Assembly (NCBI RefSeq): GCF_017565425.1
Contig: NZ_JAGEMK010000002.1
Coordinates: forward strand, 434,001-498,000
Source: Actinotalea soli
Lineage (GTDB): Bacteria > Actinomycetota > Actinomycetes > Actinomycetales > Cellulomonadaceae
Length of the DNA stretch: 64,000 bases
Direction of reading: 5' to 3'
Shown: piece after piece, positions 23,077 through 31,627 of the stretch
How positions within the stretch are numbered: the first letter of the stretch is position 1
Layout of the letters: each line of letters begins with the position of its first letter
Made by a program: the position numbers and the translations under genes
Notes under the pieces: model-generated
The model's database searches: none
Told to the model about the DNA's origin: nothing
The model's input: only the letters and a program-made list of their open reading frames with translations

Positions 23077-23466
23077 CTACTGCTCGACCTCGTAGTTGAG
23101 CTCGAGCTCGTCCCCGGCCGTCCCCCGGATCGCCCAGTCGTGCCGCGGGGTCTCCATGATCGTGACCTCGAGGTCCACCGCCCCGATGCCCAGCTGCGCC
23201 TCGAAGTCGGCGTACAGCCGCGCGTAGAACGCCTTCTTGGTCAGGGCCAGCCGGCCCTCGAACATGAGGACCTCGAGGATCGTGTAGCGCTCGGTACGAC
23301 CCTCGGGCACGGGGAAGTCCTCCGGCGCCATGGGGAAGAACCGGTGGAACCGCTTGGACTCGGGCAGCCCGAGCACCTCGACGGCCGCCGCGTGCACGAC
23401 GTCGGACATCTCGGCGCGCAGCGGCGCGAGGACGTCGCGCTGACCGAAGATCTTGACCTGCGTCAT
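23077..23466 (-). CDS. Tautomerase-like protein (Tautomerase_2 type) lacking Pro1
   Basis: A 129-residue protein starting MTQVKIFGQRD. Length and the pattern of AEMSDVVHAAAVEVLGLP, FFPMAPEDF and YTILEVLMFEGR match the larger tautomerase-superfamily proteins. The catalytic proline that follows Met in active family members is replaced by threonine, so classical tautomerase chemistry is doubtful. It is a single gene between the hydrolase operon and the chemoreceptor. Upstream lies an imperfect 15-bp tandem repeat (23479-23508) of unknown meaning. Confidence 0.75.
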   Translation of the reverse strand: MTQVKIFGQRDVLAPLRAEMSDVVHAAAVEVLGLPESKRFHRFFPMAPEDFPVPEGRTERYTILEVLMFEGRLALTKKAFYARLYADFEAQLGIGAVDLEVTIMETPRHDWAIRGTAGDELELNYEVEQ

Positions 23467-23611
23467 GCTCGTCTCCTTCAGCAGCGGGGCGTCCAGCAGC
23501 GGGACGTCGTCGGCTGCCGGCGTAGGAGCAGCGAACCTAGCGCAGGTCCTCGTCGGATTTGTCCGGCGGGGTGGGGCGGCCGTCGCGTGCGTCCCCACCC
23601 CCGCCGGCCGC

Positions 23612-25564
23612 TCAGAAGCGGAAGCCCTGCAGCGCCCCGTCGAGCTCGACGGCCATCGCGGCGAGGTCGCGGGCGGCGTCGTTGAGACCGCCGAGGCTCT
23701 CGGTCTCCTGCACCGCGTTCTCTGCGACCCGGGAGGCGCCTGACGCGATCCGGTCGGTGGACCCCGCAGCCCCCAGGGCGTGCTCGGTGATCGACGCGGT
23801 GGTCGCGCTCTGCTCCTCGACGGCGGCCGCGATCTGCGCCTGGCTCTCGTCGATGCGGGCCACGATCGCGGTGATCTGGCCGATGGCGTCGACCGCCACG
23901 CGCGCGTCCTCACGCAGCACAGTGATGCGTTGGGCGATGTCCTCGGTGGCGGTGGAGGTCTCCTGCGCGAGCTCCTTGACCTCGCCGGCCACCACCGCGA
24001 AGCCCTTGCCCGAGGCCCCGGCCCGCGCAGCCTCGATGGTCGCGTTGAGGGCCAGCAGGTTCGTCTGGTTCGCGATGCTCGCGACGGTCTTGACGACCTC
24101 CTCGATGCGCGAGCTCGACGCCTCCAGCGCGGAGACCGAGTTGTTCGCCGTCTGGGCCATCGCGGCCGCGCTCGAGGACACGGTCGCCGCCTCGGAGGCG
24201 TGGCGGGCGATCTCGTGCACCGCAGCCCCCATCTGCTCAGTCGCCGCAGCCACCGAGTCCACGTTCGCGGAGACCTCTCCGGCCGAGGCGCTCACGGCCC
24301 GGGCCTGCTCGGCGGAGGCGTCCACGGCCTCCCCGACGGTCGCGCTCACCTGGTCCAGCTCGGTCGCGGCTGAGGCCAGGGCGTGAGACGTGTCCCGCAT
24401 GCGGCGCAGGGTGTCCCGCAGCGAGGCCGTGGCCGTGTTGAGCGACCGACTCATCTCGGCCACCTCGTCCCGGGCGTGGGCCGGCACCACGAGCTCGTGG
24501 TCCAGCTCACCGCGAGCGACTCCCTCGAGCACCTCCACGGTGCGGCGCAGCGGCCGCCGGATGCTGAGGATGATCGCCACGGCGAGCCCCACCGTCAGCA
24601 CGAGGGCCAGCACCGCGGTCCCGACGGCGAGCAGCATGGCGTTCCGGGCGTCGTCCCGCACGGTCGCGGCACGGTCGGTGATGTGCGCTGCGAACCCGTC
24701 CTCGAGGGCCTTGAGCGCGTCGATGCGCACCGTCGCCTGCTCGAACCACTCCGTGGGGTCGACGTCGAAGCCACCCTCGGGGCGGGCGAGAGCCGACTCC
24801 TCGAGCTCGGCGGCCGCGACGACGGCGGGATCACCGAGCAGGACCGTGAGGCTCGCCCGGGCCTCGTCGTCGGCGAGGGAGGCGAAGGTCGCCAGGCTCT
24901 GCTCGCGCCCGGCGACCAGGCTCGCGACCGTAACGACCTGACCTGGGCCGAACTCGTCGTTGGTGAACACGTTGGAGAGCTGGGCGCGTTCGACGCCGGC
25001 GCGCTCCTTGGCGGTCATGAGCGCGTCGAGGGCGGCGAGACGGCGGGCCTCGACTGCGTCGGTGGTGGCCGCGACGACGGGCGGCAGCACGTCCAGCACG
25101 GCCGTGACCACCACCGTGTACTCGGGGATCAGCTCGGTCACCGGACGCGAGAACCCGTCGGCCGCGGACCGCAGCCCGTCGAGGGCGGATGTCCCGTCGG
25201 TCGCGGCGGAGGTGGCCGCGCCGACCGCCTCGGGGAGGGCGTCGGCGTGCTCGGTGGCGTAGGCGAGGAGGGCAGCCACGGCGTCGTCGGCCTCGGCTCG
25301 AAAGCCGCTCAGCTCAGCACCGAACCGCTCACCCCGGGAGGACACGTACAGGCTCGTCGCCCCGCGCTCACGCTGGAGCGCGTGAGCGACGTCGCCAGCC
25401 ATCCCGGCCAGCCCCGTGAGCATGACCACCGTCTCGGCATCGCGTCGCTCGGCGTCACGGTCGAGCACCCCCTGGCCTGCGACCGCGACCAGCGCGAGGA
25501 GCGGAAGCAGGACCAAGGCGATGAGTCGCTGACCGATGGGGAAGCGTTGCAGGGCGGTGATCAC
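23612..25564 (-). CDS. Methyl-accepting chemotaxis protein with NIT sensor domain
   Basis: A 650-residue chemoreceptor. Order of parts: N-terminal membrane segment (about 15-35), an all-helical extracytoplasmic NIT domain (about 45-290, with [15 protein letters not shown]), a second membrane segment (about 305-330), a HAMP linker (about 332-385), and a long signalling domain containing the hairpin tip [18 protein letters not shown] followed by [20 protein letters not shown] domains bind nitrate or nitrite in characterised proteins. The start GTG 25564 follows GGAGCACC. No other chemotaxis gene is in the window, so it works with a core array encoded elsewhere. Confidence 0.93.
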   Translation of the reverse strand: MITALQRFPIGQRLIALVLLPLLALVAVAGQGVLDRDAERRDAETVVMLTGLAGMAGDVAHALQRERGATSLYVSSRGERFGAELSGFRAEADDAVAALLAYATEHADALPEAVGAATSAATDGTSALDGLRSAADGFSRPVTELIPEYTVVVTAVLDVLPPVVAATTDAVEARRLAALDALMTAKERAGVERAQLSNVFTNDEFGPGQVVTVASLVAGREQSLATFASLADDEARASLTVLLGDPAVVAAAELEESALARPEGGFDVDPTEWFEQATVRIDALKALEDGFAAHITDRAATVRDDARNAMLLAVGTAVLALVLTVGLAVAIILSIRRPLRRTVEVLEGVARGELDHELVVPAHARDEVAEMSRSLNTATASLRDTLRRMRDTSHALASAATELDQVSATVGEAVDASAEQARAVSASAGEVSANVDSVAAATEQMGAAVHEIARHASEAATVSSSAAAMAQTANNSVSALEASSSRIEEVVKTVASIANQTNLLALNATIEAARAGASGKGFAVVAGEVKELAQETSTATEDIAQRITVLREDARVAVDAIGQITAIVARIDESQAQIAAAVEEQSATTASITEHALGAAGSTDRIASGASRVAENAVQETESLGGLNDAARDLAAMAVELDGALQGFRF

Positions 25565-25790
25565 GGAGGTGCTCCAAGGACGACGGGGCGGATACCTCGT
25601 GGATCGACCGCCCCCCAGATGCCGTGAGGGGGCCCGTCGGGGGCGAGGGCGCGACGCCCGGGTTTCTCCTGTCGCGTGCCGTGTGATCCGGGACGGAGGT
25701 CCCAAGCGGGCTGTGAGTTAGGCCCTGACCGTGTGCCGGGTCCGAGGACGGGGGCCTGTGGATCGTCCCGACCGGACCCGCCCCGGCCGC

Positions 25791-25796
25791 TACCGT
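25791..25796 (+). promoter_or_regulatory. -10 box of a probable leaderless transcript
   Basis: TACCGT lies 7 nt before the GTG at 25804, and no ribosome-binding site is present, so transcription probably begins at or next to the start codon. Confidence 0.45.
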
Positions 25797-25803
25797 TCCC
25801 GTC

Positions 25804-27444
25804 GTGACCGACTCCTCCGTGCAGGCCCACCCCGCGGACCTGCGTCCCCTCCTGGCCGGTGTCGAGGACGAGGTGCGGCGCCAACGGTTGCGCACGGTCA
25901 TCCCCGGGGCGGTGCTGATGCTCGTGCTCGGTGCGGGCCTCCTGCTCGCCGCCGACGGCGATGCGGGGATGGGCCTGGCCGGTGCGGGTGCCGCCGCCCT
26001 GGGCGTGTCGGGCCTGGCCTCGGCGGTGCTGCGGCACCGCAACCGCGACCTGCCGTTGCGCACCGAGCAGGTGGACGGCGCCCCGGCTACCGTCCTGCGG
26101 CGACGGGCGGGTTGGTTCTGGGCAGGCATGAGCGTGCTCGGGGTGGTCGCCGGTGCGGTTCTGCTCCTCGCCGTCGGGGCCTTGTCCACCGGGAGCTCTG
26201 TGCTCGCGGCGGGGCTCGCCGTCGTCGGGCTGGGGCTCGCCTGGCCTTTGGCCTTCGCGGCCGTCGGACTCTACGTGCCGGGGAACGTGGCGCTCACCGG
26301 TTCGGGCGTGCGGTACCGCCACCTCGGACTCGAGTCCATGATCGCGTGGGAGCACCTGGGGGCCGTCACGGTCCTCGAGGGGCAGCGGTTGCTCGTGCTC
26401 CACCCGGCGCCCGACACCAGTGCGCAGCACCGCTACCGGGCGTGGCCGCGGGGCCAGCGCATCCACCCCGACGGCGTGGTCACGGCGATGCTGCAGGACT
26501 GGGGGACCCTCGCGACCGACGTCGGGCGGCTCGTCCTGCACTACGCCGAGAACCCGACCGAGCGCAGCGAGCTCGGCACGCCCGCCGCCGCGGCCCGCTG
26601 GGGCCACCTGACCACCCGACCCGTGCTGCACCGGGCCGACCAGTGGGTCGTCGGGGTCGACCGCCCCTCGACCGACGACGACCACGCCACGGTCGACCCC
26701 GACGACGGCGCGTGGTTGCCGCTGTGGGAGCCGTCCGCGGACGAGCACGCGCGACGCGGCGTCCAGCAGTCGATGAACGGCAGGCTGTGGGTGGCGGTCG
26801 GTCTGCTGGTCGGGCTCCCGGGGGTCTCCGCGTTCGGGGAGCCGGGACCGTGGGGCCCGGTGTCCCTCGGTGCGTTCGCCGCGGCGGGGTTGACGACGAT
26901 CGCCCTCGGGCTGGTCTCCCCGCGGCCGCCCGAGCTGGCGGCGCTTGAGGGGCCGGGCGCCCTTACGACGCCTCGCGGTGGGGTGGTGCTGCGCTGCTCG
27001 TCGGTCAGGCTGCGGATGGGAGCGGTGGCGCTGGCGTCCCTGGCCGTCGGCACCGTCGCGACCGTGGCTCTCTTCGCCTCCTCGCCGGGGGCCCTGCTGC
27101 TCGGCACGCTCCTCGCCCTCGCGTTGCTCGTCGTCCCCGTGCTCGTGGCGACCCGACGTCTCGTGGTCCGCGAGCTGCAGCTCGACGAGGAGACGATCAC
27201 CTATCGCGCGGGATCGCGCCGGCAGGCCGTGCCCTGGGCCCAGCTGACGCGGGTCGACGTGCTCCGCGACGGCGTCATCCGGCTCGGCCTGACCGACGGC
27301 GACGCGGTCCGGATCGACGTCGGCGGCATGTCCGCACACCCCGGGAAGGTCGCGATGCTGCTGGTCCGCTACCGCCGCCAGGGTGGGCCCCGCGGTGAGA
27401 CGCGAGACGTCGGCACGGTCCGCGTGGCGCTCCAGTCGGGGTAG
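25804..27444 (+). CDS. Large multi-pass membrane protein of unknown function
   Basis: A 546-residue protein. Hydrophobic pairs lie at about residues 33-75, 103-155, 320-365 and 405-450, giving roughly eight membrane segments. Between and after them are soluble stretches with PH-like character, for example VALTGSGVRYRHLGLESMI-type strands around residue 165 and QLDEETITYRAGSRRQAVPW near residue 460. The ending pairs a membrane hairpin with a beta-rich domain. No enzyme motif is visible. It stands alone between the chemoreceptor and a convergent small gene. Confidence 0.7.
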   Translation: MTDSSVQAHPADLRPLLAGVEDEVRRQRLRTVIPGAVLMLVLGAGLLLAADGDAGMGLAGAGAAALGVSGLASAVLRHRNRDLPLRTEQVDGAPATVLRRRAGWFWAGMSVLGVVAGAVLLLAVGALSTGSSVLAAGLAVVGLGLAWPLAFAAVGLYVPGNVALTGSGVRYRHLGLESMIAWEHLGAVTVLEGQRLLVLHPAPDTSAQHRYRAWPRGQRIHPDGVVTAMLQDWGTLATDVGRLVLHYAENPTERSELGTPAAAARWGHLTTRPVLHRADQWVVGVDRPSTDDDHATVDPDDGAWLPLWEPSADEHARRGVQQSMNGRLWVAVGLLVGLPGVSAFGEPGPWGPVSLGAFAAAGLTTIALGLVSPRPPELAALEGPGALTTPRGGVVLRCSSVRLRMGAVALASLAVGTVATVALFASSPGALLLGTLLALALLVVPVLVATRRLVVRELQLDEETITYRAGSRRQAVPWAQLTRVDVLRDGVIRLGLTDGDAVRIDVGGMSAHPGKVAMLLVRYRRQGGPRGETRDVGTVRVALQSG

Positions 27445-27477
27445 GCGCGGGCGAGACGTCGGGGCGGGCGCCTCAAC

Positions 27478-27831
27478 TCAGAGAGCGACGTCGCGCGGCC
27501 TCCCCGACCGCTCAAGGAGCAGGTTGCCCCAGCTCCCTGGCCCTTGGTCGAAGCCGATGCTGCGGAGCTCTGCCTCCTCGGCGTTCGACGCCGGAGCCGC
27601 GCCGACGCTCTCCCCGGGCGGCACGAGGCCGTCGATCAGCTCACGCACGGCCCGCAGCGCGTCGTCGTCCACCCCGACCCGGTGCTCGACGCGCTCGAGG
27701 AGCCAGTGCCCGTGCTCCGCGGCTGGGGTCCGGGTCAGTCCGTCGCGCTCTGCCTTGGGCCGCCTCTCGCGGCGCCCCACCCACATGAGGACGCCGACAA
27801 CGATCGCGTACACCCACAGGCCTGCGGCCAT
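27478..27831 (-). CDS. Small membrane-anchored protein of unknown function
   Basis: A 117-residue protein from ATG 27831: one N-terminal membrane segment (AAGLWVYAIVVGVLMWVG), then a charged cytoplasmic domain with EHGHWLLERVEHRV and a C-terminus ending PRDVAL. The frame is open upstream to 28026, but without a plausible start between. No family is recognised. It converges with the large membrane protein gene at 33 nt. Confidence 0.5.
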   Translation of the reverse strand: MAAGLWVYAIVVGVLMWVGRRERRPKAERDGLTRTPAAEHGHWLLERVEHRVGVDDDALRAVRELIDGLVPPGESVGAAPASNAEEAELRSIGFDQGPGSWGNLLLERSGRPRDVAL

Positions 27832-27993
27832 CCAGACGAACGCGTCACCAAGGACTGCCGGAAACTGACGCCACGTGCCCTCCCCAAGCCGACGAATCGG
27901 ACATCCCCAACCTAGGGGCCAGCGTCGGGCCGCGCCGCTCGAGCTCTCGCTCGCGCCCCCTCGCCACCCGTGCCCGCGGTCTCGCTGCCCGGG

Positions 27994-28051
27994 TCGCACA
28001 TCTGCAGCGAGGTCGCACGTGCGCAAGTGCGTCCTGGATGCAGATGTGCGA
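27994..28051 (+). promoter_or_regulatory. Perfect 13-bp inverted repeat upstream of GH31 gene
   Basis: TCGCACATCTGCA (27994-28006) is matched exactly by its reverse complement at 28039-28051. Between them sits the palindrome CGCACGTGCG (28014-28023) and a further TGCG copy. The 58-bp element ends 72 bp before the ATG at 28124, consistent with a multi-site operator for a sugar-responsive repressor not encoded nearby. Confidence 0.5.
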
Positions 28052-28123
28052 CGTCGGCGAACTGAGACGGTGGGGAGGGGGGCTCACGTGCATCCGCTCC
28101 CCGATCCCGAGAGGATCATCCCC

Positions 28124-30541
28124 ATGACGTTCCCCTCCCGCCTGCCCTCCCGTCCCGCTGCCCACCCCGACGCCGTCGTCCAGGGTGACCGGTACCGCAT
28201 CACCGTCCTGACCGACGGCCTGGTGCGGCTCGAGTGGTCGGAGTCGGGGAGCTTCGAGGACCGCGCGTCGACCTTCGCGCTGAACCGTGAGCTGCCGGTG
28301 CCCGAGTTCCGGGTGATCGAGGACGGCGACCACCTCGAAATCGTCACCTCGCGCTTCCGGCTCACCTACGACCAGGGCCCGTTCACGGCGAGCGGCCTGA
28401 GCCTGGCGGTGCTGGGCGGCATCAGCCACTACAACTCGGTGTGGCGCTTCGGCCAGGAGGTCGAGGACCTCGGCGGCACGGCCCGCACCCTCGACGAGGC
28501 CGACGGCGCGGTGCCCCTCGAGCCCGGGGTCATCTCCCGCAACGGGTACGCCGTGATCGACGACTCGACGTCGTTCCTGTTCGAGGAGGACGGTTGGGTC
28601 GCGCCCCGGGCGGGGGCCGGAACAGCGGCTGGCACCTCAGCCAGCACGGCCCACGACCTCTACGTCTTCGCCTACGGGCACGACTACCGCCAGGCCCTGC
28701 AGGCCTTCTACGCGGTCAGCGGCCCCACCCCCGTGCTGCCGCGGTTCGCCCTGGGCAACTGGTGGAGCCGCTACTACCCGTACACGGCCGACGGCTACCG
28801 CGAGCTCATCGAGCGCTTCCAGGCGGAGGGCCTGCCCTTCTCGGTCAGCGTGATCGACATGGACTGGCACCTGGTCGACGTCGACCCGGTGCACGGCTCG
28901 GGCTGGACCGGGTACACGTGGAACCGCGACCTGTTCCCCGACCCCGCGGGCCTGCTCGCGTGGCTGCACGAGCACGGGCTGCGCATCACCCTCAACGTGC
29001 ACCCGGCCGACGGCGTGCGCTCCTACGAGGAGGCCTACCCCGCGATGGCCCGCGCCCTGGGCCGCAACCCGGAGGACGGCGAGCCCATCGCCTTCGACGT
29101 GACCGACCGCGCCTTCCTCGAGGCGTACGTCGAGGTGCTGCACCGCGGCCTCGAGAAGGACGGCGTGGACTTCTGGTGGCTGGACTGGCAGCAGGGCCCG
29201 CACTCGCGCGTGCCGGGGATCGACCCGCTGTGGATGCTCAACCACGTCCACTACCTCGACAACTCCCGCGAGGGCCGCCGCGGTCTGACCTTCTCGCGCT
29301 ACGCCGGCCCCGGCAGCCACCGGTACCCCGTCGGGTTCTCGGGGGACACGGTGATCTCCTGGGCGTCGCTGGCCTTCCAGCCCGGCTTCACCGCGGCCGC
29401 GAGCAACATCGGCTACGGCTGGTGGAGCCACGACATCGGCGGGCACTTCTTCGGCACCCGCGACGACGAGCTCGCCACCCGCTGGCTCCAGCTCGGGGTG
29501 CTCTCCCCGATCATGCGCCTGCACTCGGGGGCGGACCCGTTCATCACCAAGGAGCCGTGGACGTTCGGCGCCGAGTCCCGCGAGGTGATGACGAGCTTCC
29601 TGCGGCTGCGCCACCGCCTGCTGCCCTACCTGCACACCATGAACCACCGCGCGGCCGACGACGGCGCCCCCCTCGTGCTGCCGATGTACTACGACCACCC
29701 CGAGGTCGACGAGGCCTACCAGGTGCCCCACCAGTACACCTTCGGCACCGAGCTGCTCGTGGCGCCCATCACCGAGCCCGCCGACCCGCGCACCCGCCTG
29801 GGCCGCGTGCGCGCCTGGCTCCCCGAGGGCACCTGGGTGGACCTGCTCACCGACCTCGTCTACGACGGCGACCGCCTCACCTACCTGCACCGCGACCTGG
29901 CCTCGATCCCCGTGCTCGCGCGGGCCGGCGCCGTGGTGCCCCTCGACGCCCAGCAGGTGCCCCAGAACGAACCCCGGAACCCGGACGCCCTCGAGGTGCT
30001 CGTGGTGGTGGGGGCCGACGGCGGCTTCGAGCTGGTCGAGGACGACGACACCGCCGCGGGAGGGACGGCGCGCACCCGCATCGCCTACGAGCAGGCGAGC
30101 GGCACCGTGCAGATCTCCCCGCCCGAGGGAGCGGCCGACGTCGTGCCCGAGGTGCGCTCCTGGACCCTGACCTTCCCCGCGCTCGCGGACGGGGCAGAGC
30201 CCGCCGCCGAGGTGGAGGGGCGGGCCGTGCCTGTCCGCGTGACGCGCGAGGCGACCCGGACCAGCGTGACGGTCGAGGACGTGCCCCGCGCCGCCGTGCT
30301 GCGGGTCCACCTGGGCGCTGCGCGGGCCCTGCGTCCCAACGACGTCGCGCCCCGCCTGTTCGCCCTCCTCGACCGCGCCCAGATCGAGTACGCGACCAAG
30401 TCCCAGGTCTACGAGGTCGCGACGGCGGACCGGCCCCTCGCGGTCCGGCTCACCCACCTGCAGGCCCTGGGCCTCGAGCCAGCCCTCGAGACGGCCGTCA
30501 CTGAGCTGCTGTGCGCGCGGGCTGCTCGAGCCTCTGCTTGA
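28124..30541 (+). CDS. Glycoside hydrolase family 31 alpha-glycosidase
   Basis: An 805-residue enzyme, normal length for GH31. The N-terminal beta-sandwich (about 1-220) precedes the catalytic barrel. The nucleophile is Asp354 in DFWWLDWQQG, the acid/base Asp408 in GFSGDTVISW, and GWWSHDIGGHF follows. C-terminal beta domains complete it. No signal peptide, so it acts inside the cell on imported sugars; alpha-glucosidase or alpha-xylosidase are the usual activities, and I cannot choose. The ATG at 28124 has GAGAGGA upstream. Its last 44 nt overlap the end of the convergent SRPBCC gene. Confidence 0.93.
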   Translation: MTFPSRLPSRPAAHPDAVVQGDRYRITVLTDGLVRLEWSESGSFEDRASTFALNRELPVPEFRVIEDGDHLEIVTSRFRLTYDQGPFTASGLSLAVLGGISHYNSVWRFGQEVEDLGGTARTLDEADGAVPLEPGVISRNGYAVIDDSTSFLFEEDGWVAPRAGAGTAAGTSASTAHDLYVFAYGHDYRQALQAFYAVSGPTPVLPRFALGNWWSRYYPYTADGYRELIERFQAEGLPFSVSVIDMDWHLVDVDPVHGSGWTGYTWNRDLFPDPAGLLAWLHEHGLRITLNVHPADGVRSYEEAYPAMARALGRNPEDGEPIAFDVTDRAFLEAYVEVLHRGLEKDGVDFWWLDWQQGPHSRVPGIDPLWMLNHVHYLDNSREGRRGLTFSRYAGPGSHRYPVGFSGDTVISWASLAFQPGFTAAASNIGYGWWSHDIGGHFFGTRDDELATRWLQLGVLSPIMRLHSGADPFITKEPWTFGAESREVMTSFLRLRHRLLPYLHTMNHRAADDGAPLVLPMYYDHPEVDEAYQVPHQYTFGTELLVAPITEPADPRTRLGRVRAWLPEGTWVDLLTDLVYDGDRLTYLHRDLASIPVLARAGAVVPLDAQQVPQNEPRNPDALEVLVVVGADGGFELVEDDDTAAGGTARTRIAYEQASGTVQISPPEGAADVVPEVRSWTLTFPALADGAEPAAEVEGRAVPVRVTREATRTSVTVEDVPRAAVLRVHLGAARALRPNDVAPRLFALLDRAQIEYATKSQVYEVATADRPLAVRLTHLQALGLEPALETAVTELLCARAARASA

Positions 30542-30998
30542 GGCGTCGCAGGTCTCCGCGCTCGGTGCGCGTGACCACGACGGCGATCAGCGGGCGGAGC
30601 AGGCGGTCGGCCCCGGACAGGGTCAGCTCCTTGACGACGTCGACCCGGCAGGACCCCTCGCCGGTCGGCGTCACCGTGCGGCTGCCCTGTGCGGTGGGGG
30701 CGGTGCCCTGTGCCGTGGGGGCGCTGCCCTGCGGCGTCGCGCCACCGACCACCTGCCACCGGAACGAGCGGCCGGCCTGCACCTCGGAGACCTCGACGAG
30801 GCTCTCGACCCGGCGGCCGAGCACGGTGAGCACCTCCTCCACCCGGGCGCCGTCGTGGACCTGCCCGGGTGGGTCTTGGGCCATGCGCTCCAGCCCGGCG
30901 CGCCAGGTCAGGTCGTGGGAGTAGTCGCTCAGGTACGCCCAGGCTGTGGCCGCCGGGACGGCCAGGTCGATCGAGGAGCGGATGGTGACGGGGTTCAT
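30498..30998 (-). CDS. SRPBCC (START/polyketide cyclase-like) family protein
   Basis: A 166-residue protein starting MNPVTIRSSIDLAVPAATAW, the typical first strand and helix of the SRPBCC helix-grip fold, with a hydrophobic ligand pocket. The middle has a low-complexity duplication (GSAPTAQGTAPTAQGSRTV) that lengthens one loop. The C-terminus ends in the long helix LRRLKQRLEQ. It is divergent from a MarR gene by 58 nt and may be regulated by it. The 3' end overlaps the GH31 gene on the other strand by 44 nt. Confidence 0.82.
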   Translation of the reverse strand: MNPVTIRSSIDLAVPAATAWAYLSDYSHDLTWRAGLERMAQDPPGQVHDGARVEEVLTVLGRRVESLVEVSEVQAGRSFRWQVVGGATPQGSAPTAQGTAPTAQGSRTVTPTGEGSCRVDVVKELTLSGADRLLRPLIAVVVTRTERGDLRRLKQRLEQPARTAAQ

Positions 30999-31024
30999 CG
31001 GGAGCCTCCAGAGTAGTGTCCCGG

Positions 31025-31051
31025 TTGACTATAAGCCGGTCGCGTTAAGAT
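31025..31051 (+). promoter_or_regulatory. Promoter of the MarR gene, probably leaderless
   Basis: TTGACT (31025-31030) and TAAGAT (31046-31051) are separated by 15 bp, and the ATG follows the -10 box by 5 nt, so the mRNA has little or no leader. The flanking TGACT/AGTCA pair (31026-31030 and 31053-31057) gives weak symmetry that could bind the MarR protein. Confidence 0.5.
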
Positions 31052-31056
31052 GAGTC

Positions 31057-31608
31057 ATGGTTTCCGGCTCCGAGCACACCCCCGACTTCGCGGACATCGC
31101 CGTCGTGCACTGGCAGCGCGAGCGCCCCGACCTGGACCTGCGGGCCATGGGGACGCTCGCGCGCTTCGCCCGCCTGAACCTCGTCGGCGGGCGCCAGGTG
31201 GACGCCGTCTTCGCCGCCCACGGGCTGGACCGCGGGGAGTTCGACGTCCTCGCCGGTCTGCGCCGCACCGGGGTGCCCTACGAGCTGAGCCCGTCCCACC
31301 TCGCCGAGATCCTGCTCATCACCCGCGCCGGCATGACCAAGCGCATCGACCGCCTCGAGAGCCGCGGCCTCGTCACCCGGCGCGCCGCCCCCGAGGACCG
31401 CCGCAGCCTCCTCGTCGGCCTCACCCCCGAGGGCCTCGCCGTGATCGACGCCGCCGTCACCGACCACACCCGCAACGAGAGCCGCCTGCTCGACGCCCTC
31501 ACCGCGAGCGAGGTCGACGCCCTCGACGGGATGCTCCGCAGGCTGCTCGCGCACGTGGGTGCGGCCGGGGACGAGGGGCACGGCGAGGGGCGCGCCCCCA
31601 CGGTCTGA
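31057..31608 (+). CDS. MarR family transcriptional regulator
   Basis: A 183-residue regulator with the winged helix-turn-helix at about residues 60-135: LSPSHLAEILLITRAGMTKRI recognition region, then RLESRGLVTRRAAPEDRRS as the wing. A long N-terminal helix and C-terminal helices provide the dimer interface; the last 15 residues are a charged tail. It is divergent from the SRPBCC gene, and short symmetric elements lie in the shared promoter, so autoregulation and control of that gene are likely. The effector ligand is unknown. Confidence 0.9.
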   Translation: MVSGSEHTPDFADIAVVHWQRERPDLDLRAMGTLARFARLNLVGGRQVDAVFAAHGLDRGEFDVLAGLRRTGVPYELSPSHLAEILLITRAGMTKRIDRLESRGLVTRRAAPEDRRSLLVGLTPEGLAVIDAAVTDHTRNESRLLDALTASEVDALDGMLRRLLAHVGAAGDEGHGEGRAPTV

Positions 31609-31627
31609 GCAGCACCGGCCCCGGGCG

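Noticed and set aside
25651-25690. Resemblance to a cyclic di-GMP-I (GEMM) riboswitch upstream of the chemoreceptor
   Set aside because: On the minus strand an ACGCGACAGGAGAAACC string recalls the GEMM core, but it has an extra base and the GGACGCAAAGCC partner segment and second stem are missing. A simple GCGAC/GTCGC hairpin explains it.
27832-28026. Extension of the small membrane protein to 182 residues
   Set aside because: The added 65 residues are Arg/Gly-rich without a start signal and would overlap the inverted-repeat region of the divergent GH31 promoter.
28637-30457. A 606-codon open frame antisense to the GH31 gene
   Set aside because: The GH31 frame has the catalytic motifs. The antisense frame has low-complexity Val/Gly/His sequence and no start signal.
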